DNA of 29,400 bases. Source: Chloroflexota bacterium (GTDB lineage: Bacteria > Chloroflexota > Anaerolineae > UBA1429). The translations under genes were made by a program, and so were the position numbers. Shown piece by piece: positions 7,612-15,204 of this stretch. Position 1 is the first letter of the stretch; each line of letters starts with the position of its first letter. The DNA lies in NCBI GenBank assembly GCA_012513595.1, contig JAAZBY010000378.1:1-29400 (forward strand), given 5' to 3'. Under the pieces are notes generated by a model. The model saw nothing but the letters and a program-made list of their open reading frames with translations. It was not told the origin of the DNA and searched no databases.

Positions 7612-8421
7612 ATGAACGAGCTGCCCGTCGTCCGCTATGAGCGTCTGCGACCGGCCCAGATCGTGGCGCGCCGCGAGGCGTGCCCGGTGGCCTACGTGCC
7701 GCTGGGGACCATCGAGTGGCACGGCCTACATAACCCGGTCGGGCTGGACGCGCTCAAGATGCATGCCCTGCTGGAGGCCTGCGCCCGCGAGATCGGCGGG
7801 CTGGTCTTCCCGCCGCTCTACTATGGCGAGTGCCGCGAGCAGGCCCTCATGGAGGCCAACGCCGCCGATCGCGACGAGATCGCCGCGGGCATGGAGCTCG
7901 ACCCGGCCAATTTTGCCCCGGGCTACATGTACCAGTCCGTGTCGGAGCAGTACACGAACTACCACCACCTGCTGATCCACATGCTCCACCAGGTGCGCAG
8001 CCTGGGCTTCCGCGTGGCGGTGCTGGGCGCGGGGCACTACCCGCTCCTCGACCATGCACGGGCGGCGGTGGCCGTGTTCCATCAGGCCCAGCGCCGGGTG
8101 CCCGGCCCGCGGACGATCGCCTGGGCCTTTACCGGCTATGAGCTACTGCGCGCCGAGGGCCAGTTCGCGCCCTGCGGAGACCACGCCGGCAAGTGGGAGA
8201 CCTCGCTCCTCATGCACCTGGACCCGGGCATGCAGGACCTCTCAACCCTCCCCGCCGACCGGAGCGTGGCGCCGGTGGGCGCCTCCAACAACGGCGTGCA
8301 GGATGCATCGGCCGAGTGGGGCCGCCGCGCGACGGAGGCCATCGTCGCCAAGGTGCGCGCCCGCGTGGAGGGGTTTCTCGAGCACCCGGAGAGCGTCGGC
8401 GGCCACGGCGCGCCGATGTGA
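7612..8421 (+). CDS. creatininase-family amidohydrolase
   Basis: 269 residues. LGTIEWHGLHNPVGLD carries the family's metal ligands Glu35, His37 and Asp46; LGAGHYPLLDH gives the next His region; GDHAGKWETSLLM matches the conserved HAG-x-x-ETS block, with Lys at the first variable site. The family includes creatinine amidohydrolase, MftE-type peptidases and riboflavin-pathway formamide hydrolases, all metal-dependent C-N hydrolases. With no creatine or mycofactocin genes nearby, the substrate is open. GGAGG lies upstream of the ATG (TTGGAGGAACGCTG). It is second in the SDR unit. Confidence 0.85.
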   Translation: MNELPVVRYERLRPAQIVARREACPVAYVPLGTIEWHGLHNPVGLDALKMHALLEACAREIGGLVFPPLYYGECREQALMEANAADRDEIAAGMELDPANFAPGYMYQSVSEQYTNYHHLLIHMLHQVRSLGFRVAVLGAGHYPLLDHARAAVAVFHQAQRRVPGPRTIAWAFTGYELLRAEGQFAPCGDHAGKWETSLLMHLDPGMQDLSTLPADRSVAPVGASNNGVQDASAEWGRRATEAIVAKVRARVEGFLEHPESVGGHGAPM

Positions 8422-8472
8422 GCGGATCGGCCACGCACGCCGAGGCGCACCGGCACACCCATGGGGAGGATT

Positions 8473-9312
8473 ATGGCACTGTCGGATGAGCTCTCCAACC
8501 TGTATGACCGCCTGATGGTCGGCTGCCTGCAGCTGAGCCGCTTCCAGCAGATGACTATCGACGCGGCCGAGAGCCTCGACCAGGAGGACTCCATCCCCGA
8601 CGCGGCCCTGGCCGCGCTCGAGGGATACCTCGAGAACAGCGATGAGCCGCAGCTGACCTTGCAGCTGGAAGACACGGGCGAGACGTTCACCCTCACCCGC
8701 GACGAGGCCGCCTACCTGCACCGCCTGACCATCATGGGCACGGAGATCGAGGTCCGCTATCCGCGCCTGGCCAACGACATGATCCTCATCTACCTGACCA
8801 CCCTGTTCGAGGCCTTTGTGCTCGACTCTACCCGGGCGGTGATGCTGGCCATGGCCCGCCGCCTGCGGCAGGAATCGGGCAACCCCAGGGAGGTGAACCG
8901 GATGCTCACCCGGCTGGTGCGGCGGCAGGTGGAGGATCTCGGCTTCGGGCCGATCCAGGCCAAGCTGCGGTTCGTCGCCGACACCCTGGGCATCACCCTC
9001 AAAGAGGCCCCCAAGACCCCGGTGGAGATCGACGAGCTCTATGCCACGCGGAACCTGCTGGTGCACAACGGCGGGATCGTCAACCGCAAGTACCTTTCGC
9101 TGGTGCGCGGATCGCCCCTCAAGATCGGCGACACACGCCCCGTCACCGACGACTATGTGCGCGCGGCGCTGACGACCGCGCAGACCATCGGCGAGTATCT
9201 CTACCGCGCCCTGATGATCCACTATGCCGGTGAGGCGCCCGACGCGCGCGTCGAACAGGCGGCGGAACTAACGGCGCGCCTCTCCGCCCTGCTGAGCGGC
9301 GCGGACGCCTAG
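8473..9312 (+). CDS. uncharacterised HEPN-like protein
   Basis: 279 residues, all-helical in character apart from a short beta-type patch near residues 60-75. No family was recognised outright, but RNLLVHNGG at Arg193-x4-His198 is the R-x(4-6)-H signature of HEPN domains, preceded by a long helix (the DMILIYLTTLFEAFVLDSTR region) as in RiboL-PSP/MAE-type HEPN proteins. HEPN proteins are often RNases or scaffolds in toxin-antitoxin and defence systems. No nucleotidyltransferase (MNT) or other antitoxin-like partner is adjacent. The ATG at 8473 has GGGGAGG only three bases upstream; the ATG at 8461 is the alternative. It is third in the SDR/creatininase unit and convergent with the DUF4038 gene. 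Confidence 0.7.
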   Translation: MALSDELSNLYDRLMVGCLQLSRFQQMTIDAAESLDQEDSIPDAALAALEGYLENSDEPQLTLQLEDTGETFTLTRDEAAYLHRLTIMGTEIEVRYPRLANDMILIYLTTLFEAFVLDSTRAVMLAMARRLRQESGNPREVNRMLTRLVRRQVEDLGFGPIQAKLRFVADTLGITLKEAPKTPVEIDELYATRNLLVHNGGIVNRKYLSLVRGSPLKIGDTRPVTDDYVRAALTTAQTIGEYLYRALMIHYAGEAPDARVEQAAELTARLSALLSGADA

Positions 9313-9347
9313 GCATTCGCGTCGTCCCGGCTATAGCGGTGTCCTCG

Positions 9348-10940
9348 TTATGTCGCCCTGAGCAAGAGGACCCAGTCCTGCGGGTGGCCGAGGTGTTCCG
9401 CCGGCGGCGCCACATAGTGGCCCTCGCCCCCCTGGGCGGGCCGCAACGTCCCGTTCACCGGGCAGTACCACTCGGCCACATAGCCCGCCCCGCCCCGCGG
9501 CAGCGCCAGCGCCACCTCGCCGCCCACCGGCAGGTAGACGGCGGCCAGGGCGCCGTCCTCCGAGGCCAGCGCCAGGGGCCGGCAGCCCCGCGGCCAGGGT
9601 CCTCCCGTCACCAGGTCGGCGGCCGGCCGCAGGGCGGTGAAGGGGGCGACCTGGGTGAAAAAGTGGTGGACGCGCTGCAACATCGCCAGGCCGGGCTGGT
9701 CTTCGTCGAGCAGCATCCAGGGGCCCCAGGAGTTCTCAAAGCCGTGGATGATGCCCAGCCCGCAGAAGGCCCCGCGCCAGGCGCCACGGCGGGTATGCTC
9801 CACGTCGCAATAGAGGTGCGAGGGCATCTTGAGCTCCAGGGCGGGATTACGCTCGTAGCCCCACTCGGCAAACACCGCCGACCCCCACCAGCCGTCCAGC
9901 GCGGCGGCGATGATATCCTCGATGCCGTCGGCCAGCCAGCCGTGCTCCTCGTCGCGAGAGCCCCAGTCCTGGAACATGATCGCGTCGATGGCGCCGGGGT
10001 CACGCCGGAAGCGGTCGGCAAAGCGTGGCAGGCGCGGGCCGTTGTGCACGGCGACGACGTGACCGTGCGGGGCCAGGGCCTTCACCCAGCGGGCCCGCCG
10101 CATGGCCCACAGGTCGGAGATGCGCGAGTAGCGCCAGTCGCCGTCGGGGTAGAACTCGTACTCGTTCATCAACGTCCAGATGAAGACGCAGTTGAAGGCG
10201 TCGTACCGGGCGATCAGGTAGCGCATCCAGAGGTCCTCCCACTCGGGGAGGAAGACGTCGCGCCGGGCGAAGGGGAACTCGAACCCCCAGCCCTCCATGA
10301 TCATCTCCAGGCCCAGGCCGAGTGACTCTGCTTCCCGCACGACGCGGTCCACGGTGCCAAAGTAGTCGAGGTTGAAGCGGTCGAACTGGGGGGCCTGCTC
10401 GCTGCCGCCCCAGGGCCAGGTGCGGCGCGTCTGCCAGTCCGAGTAGCCGCGCGGCGGGTGGAAGGGGCTGACGGGCACCCGCACCCGCAGCAGATTGATG
10501 CCCTGGCCCGCGCGGCGCCGCATAAAGCCCTCCACGTCGCCACCGCAGTGGGCCATGCCGAAGAGGTTATAGACGGTGTCTCCCAACAGAAAGGCGGGCT
10601 CCCCGGAAGAGTAGGCAAAGCCCCAGGCTTCGCCCGGCGTGGCGCACAGGGTGCCGCGCGCCTCTCGCGGGGTCACCTGGAAAATCGCCTCCTGCTCAGG
10701 CATGTCCTCCCGTGGCATGGTGCGGATATGCAGGCGCCAGGTGCCGGCCTCGTCCGGGGAAAAGCGCACGCGCCAGGTGTTGCCGCCATCGTAGAAGGCC
10801 GGCATGATCCGGCGCGCGCCGGAGGGCGCGGTGAACTCGGCGTCGACGATGACGTCGACAAAGGGGTTGTCGTAGGCCTGGCCGAGGGCCAGGGCCCACT
10901 CGCCCACCCCGCGGTACGGCACGATCTGTGGCCCGTTCAT
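9348..10940 (-). CDS. DUF5060/DUF4038-type glycoside hydrolase (GH5-like TIM barrel)
   Basis: 530 residues. The N-terminal 90 or so (VDAEFTAPSG, PAFYDGGNTWRVRFSPDEAGTWRL) match the beta-sandwich DUF5060 domain. Residues from about 105 form a DUF4038-type TIM barrel beginning FLLGDTVYNLFGM. The likely acid/base is the Glu in WTLMNEYEF and the nucleophile the Glu in VFAEWGYE, the usual clan-A pair. The last 90 residues look like a small beta domain (DUF5605-like). There is no signal peptide, so it is probably cytosolic, acting on oligosaccharides or glycosides. The start at 10940 is fixed by AAGGAGGA 5 bases upstream. It is a single-gene unit convergent with the HEPN gene and divergent from the Gfo/Idh genes. 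Exact substrate unknown. Confidence 0.82.
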   Translation of the reverse strand: MNGPQIVPYRGVGEWALALGQAYDNPFVDVIVDAEFTAPSGARRIMPAFYDGGNTWRVRFSPDEAGTWRLHIRTMPREDMPEQEAIFQVTPREARGTLCATPGEAWGFAYSSGEPAFLLGDTVYNLFGMAHCGGDVEGFMRRRAGQGINLLRVRVPVSPFHPPRGYSDWQTRRTWPWGGSEQAPQFDRFNLDYFGTVDRVVREAESLGLGLEMIMEGWGFEFPFARRDVFLPEWEDLWMRYLIARYDAFNCVFIWTLMNEYEFYPDGDWRYSRISDLWAMRRARWVKALAPHGHVVAVHNGPRLPRFADRFRRDPGAIDAIMFQDWGSRDEEHGWLADGIEDIIAAALDGWWGSAVFAEWGYERNPALELKMPSHLYCDVEHTRRGAWRGAFCGLGIIHGFENSWGPWMLLDEDQPGLAMLQRVHHFFTQVAPFTALRPAADLVTGGPWPRGCRPLALASEDGALAAVYLPVGGEVALALPRGGAGYVAEWYCPVNGTLRPAQGGEGHYVAPPAEHLGHPQDWVLLLRAT

Positions 10941-11000
10941 CGGTTCCTCCTTGGGTAGCGGGTGCCTCGGGTGCCCGCAGCGCTGCGAGCCGGCCAAGCG

Positions 11001-11028
11001 ATTCTACCCGTGGGGCAGCCGCAGGCAA
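11001..11028 (-). promoter_or_regulatory. promoter for the DUF4038 glycoside hydrolase
   Basis: On the minus strand TTGCCT (11023-11028) and TAGAAT (11001-11006) are 16 bp apart, about 60 bp before the start at 10940. The two hexamers and spacer length are identical to those before the M42 peptidase. Confidence 0.5.
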
Positions 11029-11084
11029 GGGCGGCCTGCCGCTCGCCAAAGGCCGGGGCTGGGATAGGAAGGGAAGAGAAGAGA

Positions 11085-11185
11085 GACAGGATTCACAGGA
11101 TTCTGGAAGCACGAAAGGGACAGGTGCTTCTGGCCGACAAGCTCTGCCATATACCAATCCTGTGAATCCTGTCAATCCTGTCAAT
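11085..11185. repeat. inverted element built of 9-bp ATCCTGTSA units
   Basis: GACAGGATTCACAGGATT (11085-11102) is the perfect reverse complement of AATCCTGTGAATCCTGTC (11156-11173), an 18-bp inverted repeat around a 53-bp centre. The right arm continues with another ATCCTGTCA unit and then AATCTTCTCTCCC, which loosely mirrors the AAGAGAAGAGA before the left arm. The centre has its own inner stem GAAGCAC (11106-11112) with GTGCTTC (11124-11130). Similar AATCCTGT strings are, from memory, interspersed in many environmental bacterial genomes, so this is likely a copy of a non-coding repeat. Confidence 0.8.
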
Positions 11186-11265
11186 CTTCTCTCCCTCGAC
11201 GCAGACGTCGGCGGCCACAGAGCTGGGAAGGCCCGGGCCTGGAATCGGGGCCCTGGCGCCGGTGT

Positions 11266-11294
11266 TTGACGCCGCCTTCTGCGGCGGGTAGGAT
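11266..11294 (+). promoter_or_regulatory. promoter for the Gfo/Idh pair, with dyad in the spacer
   Basis: TTGACG (11266-11271), a 17-bp spacer and TAGGAT (11289-11294) lie about 33 bp before the ATG at 11328. The inverted repeat CGCCGC(CTTCT)GCGGCG at 11270-11286 fills the spacer and could be an operator or chance GC symmetry. Confidence 0.5.
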
Positions 11295-11327
11295 CGTGTT
11301 CCATGGAGTGACTGTCAGGGAGGTCGC

Positions 11328-12335
11328 ATGGATTCAGACGCCAACCAGCCCCTGCGCCTGGCCATCGTCGGCGCCGGCACCATCGGGACCATCCACGCCC
11401 TGGCCAGCCGCCGCGTGCCGGGGGTGCAGGTGCGCGTGGTGTGCAGCCGCACGCCCACCAGCGCGCGGACCCTGGCCCTGCGCCTGGGGGCGCGCGCCGT
11501 TACGGCCCTGGACGAGGCGCTGTCCGCCCCAGATGTGGACGCCGTGCTCGTGGCCACCCCGACCTTTCTCCACGCCGAGCAGGCGCTGGCCGCCCTGCGC
11601 GCCGGCAAGCACGTGATCTGTGAGAAGCCACTGGCGCGCGACCTGGCCTCGGCCGAGGAGATGGCGGCCACGGCCCGCGAGGCCGGGCTCCACCTCCTGA
11701 CGGGGCACGTGGTGCGCTTCTTCCCCGACATGGTCCGCCTGCGCCAGGCGGTGCTCTCCGGAGAGGTGGGGCAGCCGGCGTTGGTGCGTTTGTCGCGGGC
11801 AGCCTCCTTCCCGCGCGGCGCTGGAGACTGGCACAACCGCCCCGCGGAGAGCGGCGGCGTCGTGCTGGACATGGGCATCCACGACCTGGACTGGCTCCTG
11901 TGGACCTTTGGCCCGGCGCGGGAGGTCTACGCCCGCGGCCTCACCGGCCAGGCGCTCCCCTTGCTGGATTACGCCCTCATCACGGTGCGCATGGCCAGCG
12001 GGGTGATCGCCCACCTCGAGTCCTCCTGGGCCGAGGCCGCCGGCTTTCGCGTGCACGGCGAGGTCTCTGGCGACGGCGGCCTCCTGACCTTCGACAGCGC
12101 CGATTCGGCCGCTTACGTGGAGGAGCTACGCGTCTCCCCGGATGCGGAGCCCGGCGTCATCGTCCCCACCACCTACACCGCCGAGAGCCCCTACGTCCTC
12201 CAAATGGCCCACTGGGCGCGCTGCCTCCGCGGCGAGGAGCCGCCCGTCACCCCGCCCGAAGAGGCGCTGGCGGCGCTGCGGCTCAGCCTCGCGGCGCTGG
12301 AGTCGATCACCAGCGGCCAACCCGTGACGCTCTAG
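11328..12335 (+). CDS. Gfo/Idh/MocA-family oxidoreductase
   Basis: 335 residues. LRLAIVGAGTIGTIHA at the N-terminus is the NAD(P)-binding Gly motif; CEKPLARD (Glu99-Lys100-Pro101) is the family hallmark with the catalytic-side Lys; GGVVLDMGIHDLDWLLW carries the D-x3-H pair that shapes the active site. The C-terminal alpha/beta domain follows. It probably oxidises or epimerises a sugar, inositol or amino-sugar in the cytoplasm. AGGGAGG precedes the ATG. The next Gfo/Idh gene follows after 14 bp, so the pair may act in sequence on one substrate. Confidence 0.9.
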   Translation: MDSDANQPLRLAIVGAGTIGTIHALASRRVPGVQVRVVCSRTPTSARTLALRLGARAVTALDEALSAPDVDAVLVATPTFLHAEQALAALRAGKHVICEKPLARDLASAEEMAATAREAGLHLLTGHVVRFFPDMVRLRQAVLSGEVGQPALVRLSRAASFPRGAGDWHNRPAESGGVVLDMGIHDLDWLLWTFGPAREVYARGLTGQALPLLDYALITVRMASGVIAHLESSWAEAAGFRVHGEVSGDGGLLTFDSADSAAYVEELRVSPDAEPGVIVPTTYTAESPYVLQMAHWARCLRGEEPPVTPPEEALAALRLSLAALESITSGQPVTL

Positions 12336-12349
12336 GAAGGGAGAACGCC

Positions 12350-13342
12350 ATGCGCATCGGGGTCTGGAGCCTGGCCCACCTACACGCCTACTCGTACGTG
12401 AGCGCTCTCTCTGCCCGGCGCGACGTGCGCTTTGTGGGGCTGGCCGACGACGATGCCGCCCGCGGCGCGCGCTGGGCGCGCGAGCACGGGGTGCCCTTTT
12501 TTGCCGACGCGGACGCCCTGCTGGGCGAGGTCGATGCTGTGGTGATCACCTCGGCCAACGCCGACCACCGCGCCATGGCGCTGCGGGCCGCCGAACGGGG
12601 CGTGGCCGTCCTGCTGGAAAAGCCGATCGCCACCTCCGTCGCCGAGGCGACCGAGATCGTCGGGGCCTTTGCGCGGCACAACCTGACGCTGGCCACCGCC
12701 TTTCCCTGCCCGTTCAGCCCGGCGTTCGCGGCGCTCCTGGAGTCCGCGCGGGCCGGGCGCCTGGGGCGCATCCTGGCGGTGCGCGCCACCAACCGGGGCA
12801 CCATGCCGGGCGGTTTCTTTATCCAGCTGGAGCGCTCGGGCGGCGGGGCCGTCATCGACCACACCGTCCACGTGGCCGACCTCCTGCGCCGGCTGACCGG
12901 CGCCGAGGTGGAACGGGTCTACGCGCAGGTGGGGCACGGGCTCTTTCATCAAGAGTGGGACGACAGCGGCATCCTGACCATCGACCTGAGCGATGGCTCC
13001 TTTGCCACCCTTGACTGTTCCTGGAGCCGGCCGGCCTCCTACCCCACCTGGGGAGACGTGACCCTGCGGGTCATCGGCGAGCGGGGCAACGCCTCGGTGG
13101 ACCTCTTTACGCAACACCTGACGCGCTACCCCGCCGAGCCGTCGGCGCCGCGCTGGGAGGCCTGGGGGAGCGACCTCGACGCGCTGATGATCAGCGACTT
13201 CTTGGGGGCCGTGCGCGAGGGGCGCCGACCGAAGAGCGACGGCGTCGACGGCCTGCGCGCGCTGGAGGTGGCCCTGGCGGCCTACCGCTCGGCTGAGACG
13301 GGCCGCCCGGTAGAGATCGCCGCTCTGCGCGCCGGCGACTAG
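12350..13342 (+). CDS. Gfo/Idh/MocA-family oxidoreductase (second copy)
   Basis: 330 residues. The NAD(P) loop is unusual: MRIGVWSLAHLHAYSYV lacks the normal G-x-G-x-x-G, with SLAHLHA in its place as in the branch where the loop reads G-x-x-H-x-H. LLEKPIATS is the EKP motif, and GGAVIDHTVHVADLLRRLTG supplies the D-x3-H region. It is only distantly similar to the preceding paralogue, so not a recent duplicate. Start at 12350 is fixed by GGAAGGGAG; a frame open back to 11900 overlaps the first dehydrogenase and is rejected. Likely co-transcribed with it. Confidence 0.88.
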   Translation: MRIGVWSLAHLHAYSYVSALSARRDVRFVGLADDDAARGARWAREHGVPFFADADALLGEVDAVVITSANADHRAMALRAAERGVAVLLEKPIATSVAEATEIVGAFARHNLTLATAFPCPFSPAFAALLESARAGRLGRILAVRATNRGTMPGGFFIQLERSGGGAVIDHTVHVADLLRRLTGAEVERVYAQVGHGLFHQEWDDSGILTIDLSDGSFATLDCSWSRPASYPTWGDVTLRVIGERGNASVDLFTQHLTRYPAEPSAPRWEAWGSDLDALMISDFLGAVREGRRPKSDGVDGLRALEVALAAYRSAETGRPVEIAALRAGD

Positions 13343-13622
13343 GCGACGCCCAGAGCCGCCCAGTCGTCCGGCACGCAAAGACCCTCCCCCCTCCAGAGCG
13401 GACCGGCCCGCGACCCGTTGACCCAGTTCGGCGCAGCGCGCCCCTTGCGCCCCGGTGAGCGTCGCGGGGCCCCACGGTAGCAGGCATCCCGCTGCCGCAC
13501 GAGCCCTTTGCCCCAGCACGCGCAACCCAACCCGCGCGGGCATCGTACTCTACAGTAGATATGGCGGGCGCGACGGCCGCGTCTGTCACTCGGCCGGCGC
13601 CCCTTCACACGACAGGCCTGAG

Positions 13623-15176
13623 ATGGATACCAGACCCCTTGCCCCCGGAACGCTAATCAGAGAGCGCTATCGCGTCGTGCGGCTGGTGGCCGGCGGCGGC
13701 ATGGCCTGGGTCTATGAGGTGGCCGAGGCGCTGGCCGACGGGACCGCCCAGGTGTGGGCCATGAAGGAGCTACGCCCCGGTACCGGTTCGGCCGCCACTT
13801 TGGCTGAGGCGCGCCAGCTCTTCGACCAGGAGGCCAACATCCTGGTGCGCCTGGCGCACCCCAACCTGCCCCGGGTGGTGGCCTACTTTCAGGACGACGG
13901 GCGCTCGTACTTGGTGATGGAGTTCATCCGCGGCGAATCGCTGGAGAAGCGCCTGGAGACCGCCAACGCGCCCCTCCTGGAGGGCCAGGTGCTCGACTGG
14001 GCGGTACAGGTGTGTGAGGTGCTCGGCTACCTGCATGCCCAGCCGCGGCCGATCATCTTTCGCGACCTAAAGCCGTCGAACATCATGGTCACCGAGGACG
14101 GCTCGATCAAGCTGATCGACTTTGGCATCGCCCGCACCTACAAGGCGGGCCAGCGCAAAGACACGGTCACCATGGGCTCGGAGAACTATGCCGCCCCCGA
14201 GCAGTGGGGCGAGGCGCAGACCGACCCGCGCGCCGACGTCTACGGCCTGGGCGCCACGATGTACCATCTGCTGGCCAACGTGCCGCCGCTGCCCGCCTTT
14301 GTCCCCTCCGAGCGGGTGCCCCTGCGGCGCCACAACCCCGCCGTCAGCGAGGGCACCGCGGCCGCCGTGGAGAAGGCCATGGAGCCGAACCGCGAAGGCC
14401 GCTTCGCCAGCGCCGAGGAGATGCGGGGGGCGCTCTTGGCCTGCCTGCCGCGGCGTGAGCGCCGCCGGGCCGAGGCGCGCCTGCTCGGCCAGCAGCGCCA
14501 GGCGGAGCCAACGCCCGCGGAGCACGCCCTCGCCCGGGCGGCCAGCGCCGTGCCGCAGGCCCCTGCCGCGGCCGCCGAGCCGCGCGGCGGCCAGGCCGAG
14601 CCGGGGACCGGCCAGGCCGCACCGGCGATCGGCCAAGCCGAGTCGTGTGCTAGCCAGGCCGAGCCAGGGGCTGCGACTCCGGCGCCGGCCGAGCCAGAGC
14701 CGTTCGCGGCACGGCCCGAGGCGCCGGCTGAAAAGGGCCTGACGCCGCGTCGCCTGGGGGCCACGCCGCAGGGCGCGGCCTGCCCGGCCTGCGGCGCGCC
14801 GAACCGCGACGGGGCGCGCTTTTGCGCGCACTGCGGCACGCGCCTGGGGCGCGAGCCACAGGCCGTGCTCACCCTGGTGGAGCCGGCGCCCGCCCGCTGG
14901 GAGTACCCCCTGCACCGCAGCGTGGTGCTGGTCGGCCGGCGCGGCGGTGCTCTACCCGTGGACCTGGACGTGGGCTATTATGATCCGGAAGGGTACGTCT
15001 CGCGTAACCACGCGCGGTTCATGGCCTTCCAGGGGCATTACCACGTGATGGACGTGGGCAGCGCCAACGGCACCTACGTGAACGGCCAGCGGCTGGTGGC
15101 GCGCCGGCCCCGCCTGCTGGCCTCCGGCGACCGCATTCGTATCGGCCAGGTGGTGCTGGCCTTCCTGATCTACTGA
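13623..15176 (+). CDS. Ser/Thr protein kinase with zinc ribbon and FHA domain
   Basis: 517 residues. The kinase domain (about 14-275) shows a Gly loop GGGMAWVYEV (24-33), Lys48 in WAMKEL, catalytic FRDLKPSN with Asp148 (HRD replaced by FRD), metal Asp166 in DFG and APE Glu193. A Pro/Ala linker contains four 7-residue repeats. A zinc ribbon (Cys387, 390, 401, 404) and an FHA domain (about 425-517: VGRR, SRNHARF, GSANGTYVNG) follow. FHA binds phosphothreonine, so the kinase may bind its own or a partner's phosphosite. No membrane segment is seen. Start at 13623 fits the start of homology; the ribosome site is weak. It is first in a six-cistron signalling operon, 28 bp before the phosphatase. 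Confidence 0.92.
   Translation: MDTRPLAPGTLIRERYRVVRLVAGGGMAWVYEVAEALADGTAQVWAMKELRPGTGSAATLAEARQLFDQEANILVRLAHPNLPRVVAYFQDDGRSYLVMEFIRGESLEKRLETANAPLLEGQVLDWAVQVCEVLGYLHAQPRPIIFRDLKPSNIMVTEDGSIKLIDFGIARTYKAGQRKDTVTMGSENYAAPEQWGEAQTDPRADVYGLGATMYHLLANVPPLPAFVPSERVPLRRHNPAVSEGTAAAVEKAMEPNREGRFASAEEMRGALLACLPRRERRRAEARLLGQQRQAEPTPAEHALARAASAVPQAPAAAAEPRGGQAEPGTGQAAPAIGQAESCASQAEPGAATPAPAEPEPFAARPEAPAEKGLTPRRLGATPQGAACPACGAPNRDGARFCAHCGTRLGREPQAVLTLVEPAPARWEYPLHRSVVLVGRRGGALPVDLDVGYYDPEGYVSRNHARFMAFQGHYHVMDVGSANGTYVNGQRLVARRPRLLASGDRIRIGQVVLAFLIY
14589..14672 (+). repeat. four 21-bp in-frame repeats in the kinase linker
   Basis: Codons 323-350 read GQAEPGT, GQAAPAI, GQAESCA, SQAEPGA: four degenerate 7-residue units in the low-complexity linker between kinase and zinc ribbon. 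Such linkers often vary in copy number and give flexible spacing. Confidence 0.7.
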
Positions 15177-15204
15177 GGCGAGCGAGCCAAGGGAGCCTGA
15201 CCCG

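Larger units (their letters stand above)
10941..11327. other. intergenic region with divergent promoters and an inverted 9-bp repeat element
   Basis: This 387-bp gap has no plausible gene. It holds a minus-strand promoter near 11001-11028, a hairpin-forming repeat element at 11085-11185 and a plus-strand promoter at 11266-11294, each listed separately. Short open frames here lack ribosome sites and codon bias. Confidence 0.8.

Noticed and set aside
11900..12349. Longer N-terminus for the second Gfo/Idh gene
   Set aside because: Lies wholly inside the first Gfo/Idh gene in another frame; a good ribosome site precedes 12350.
13455..13622. Longer N-terminus for the first kinase
   Set aside because: No kinase-like sequence before MDTRPLAPG and no ribosome site; the weak site at 13623 leaves some doubt.
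13343..13622. Promoter for the signalling operon
   Set aside because: TACAGTAGATAT at 13551-13562 looks like a -10 region and has a TCTAC-A-GTAGA dyad, but no -35 hexamer stands at a proper distance, so no feature was called.
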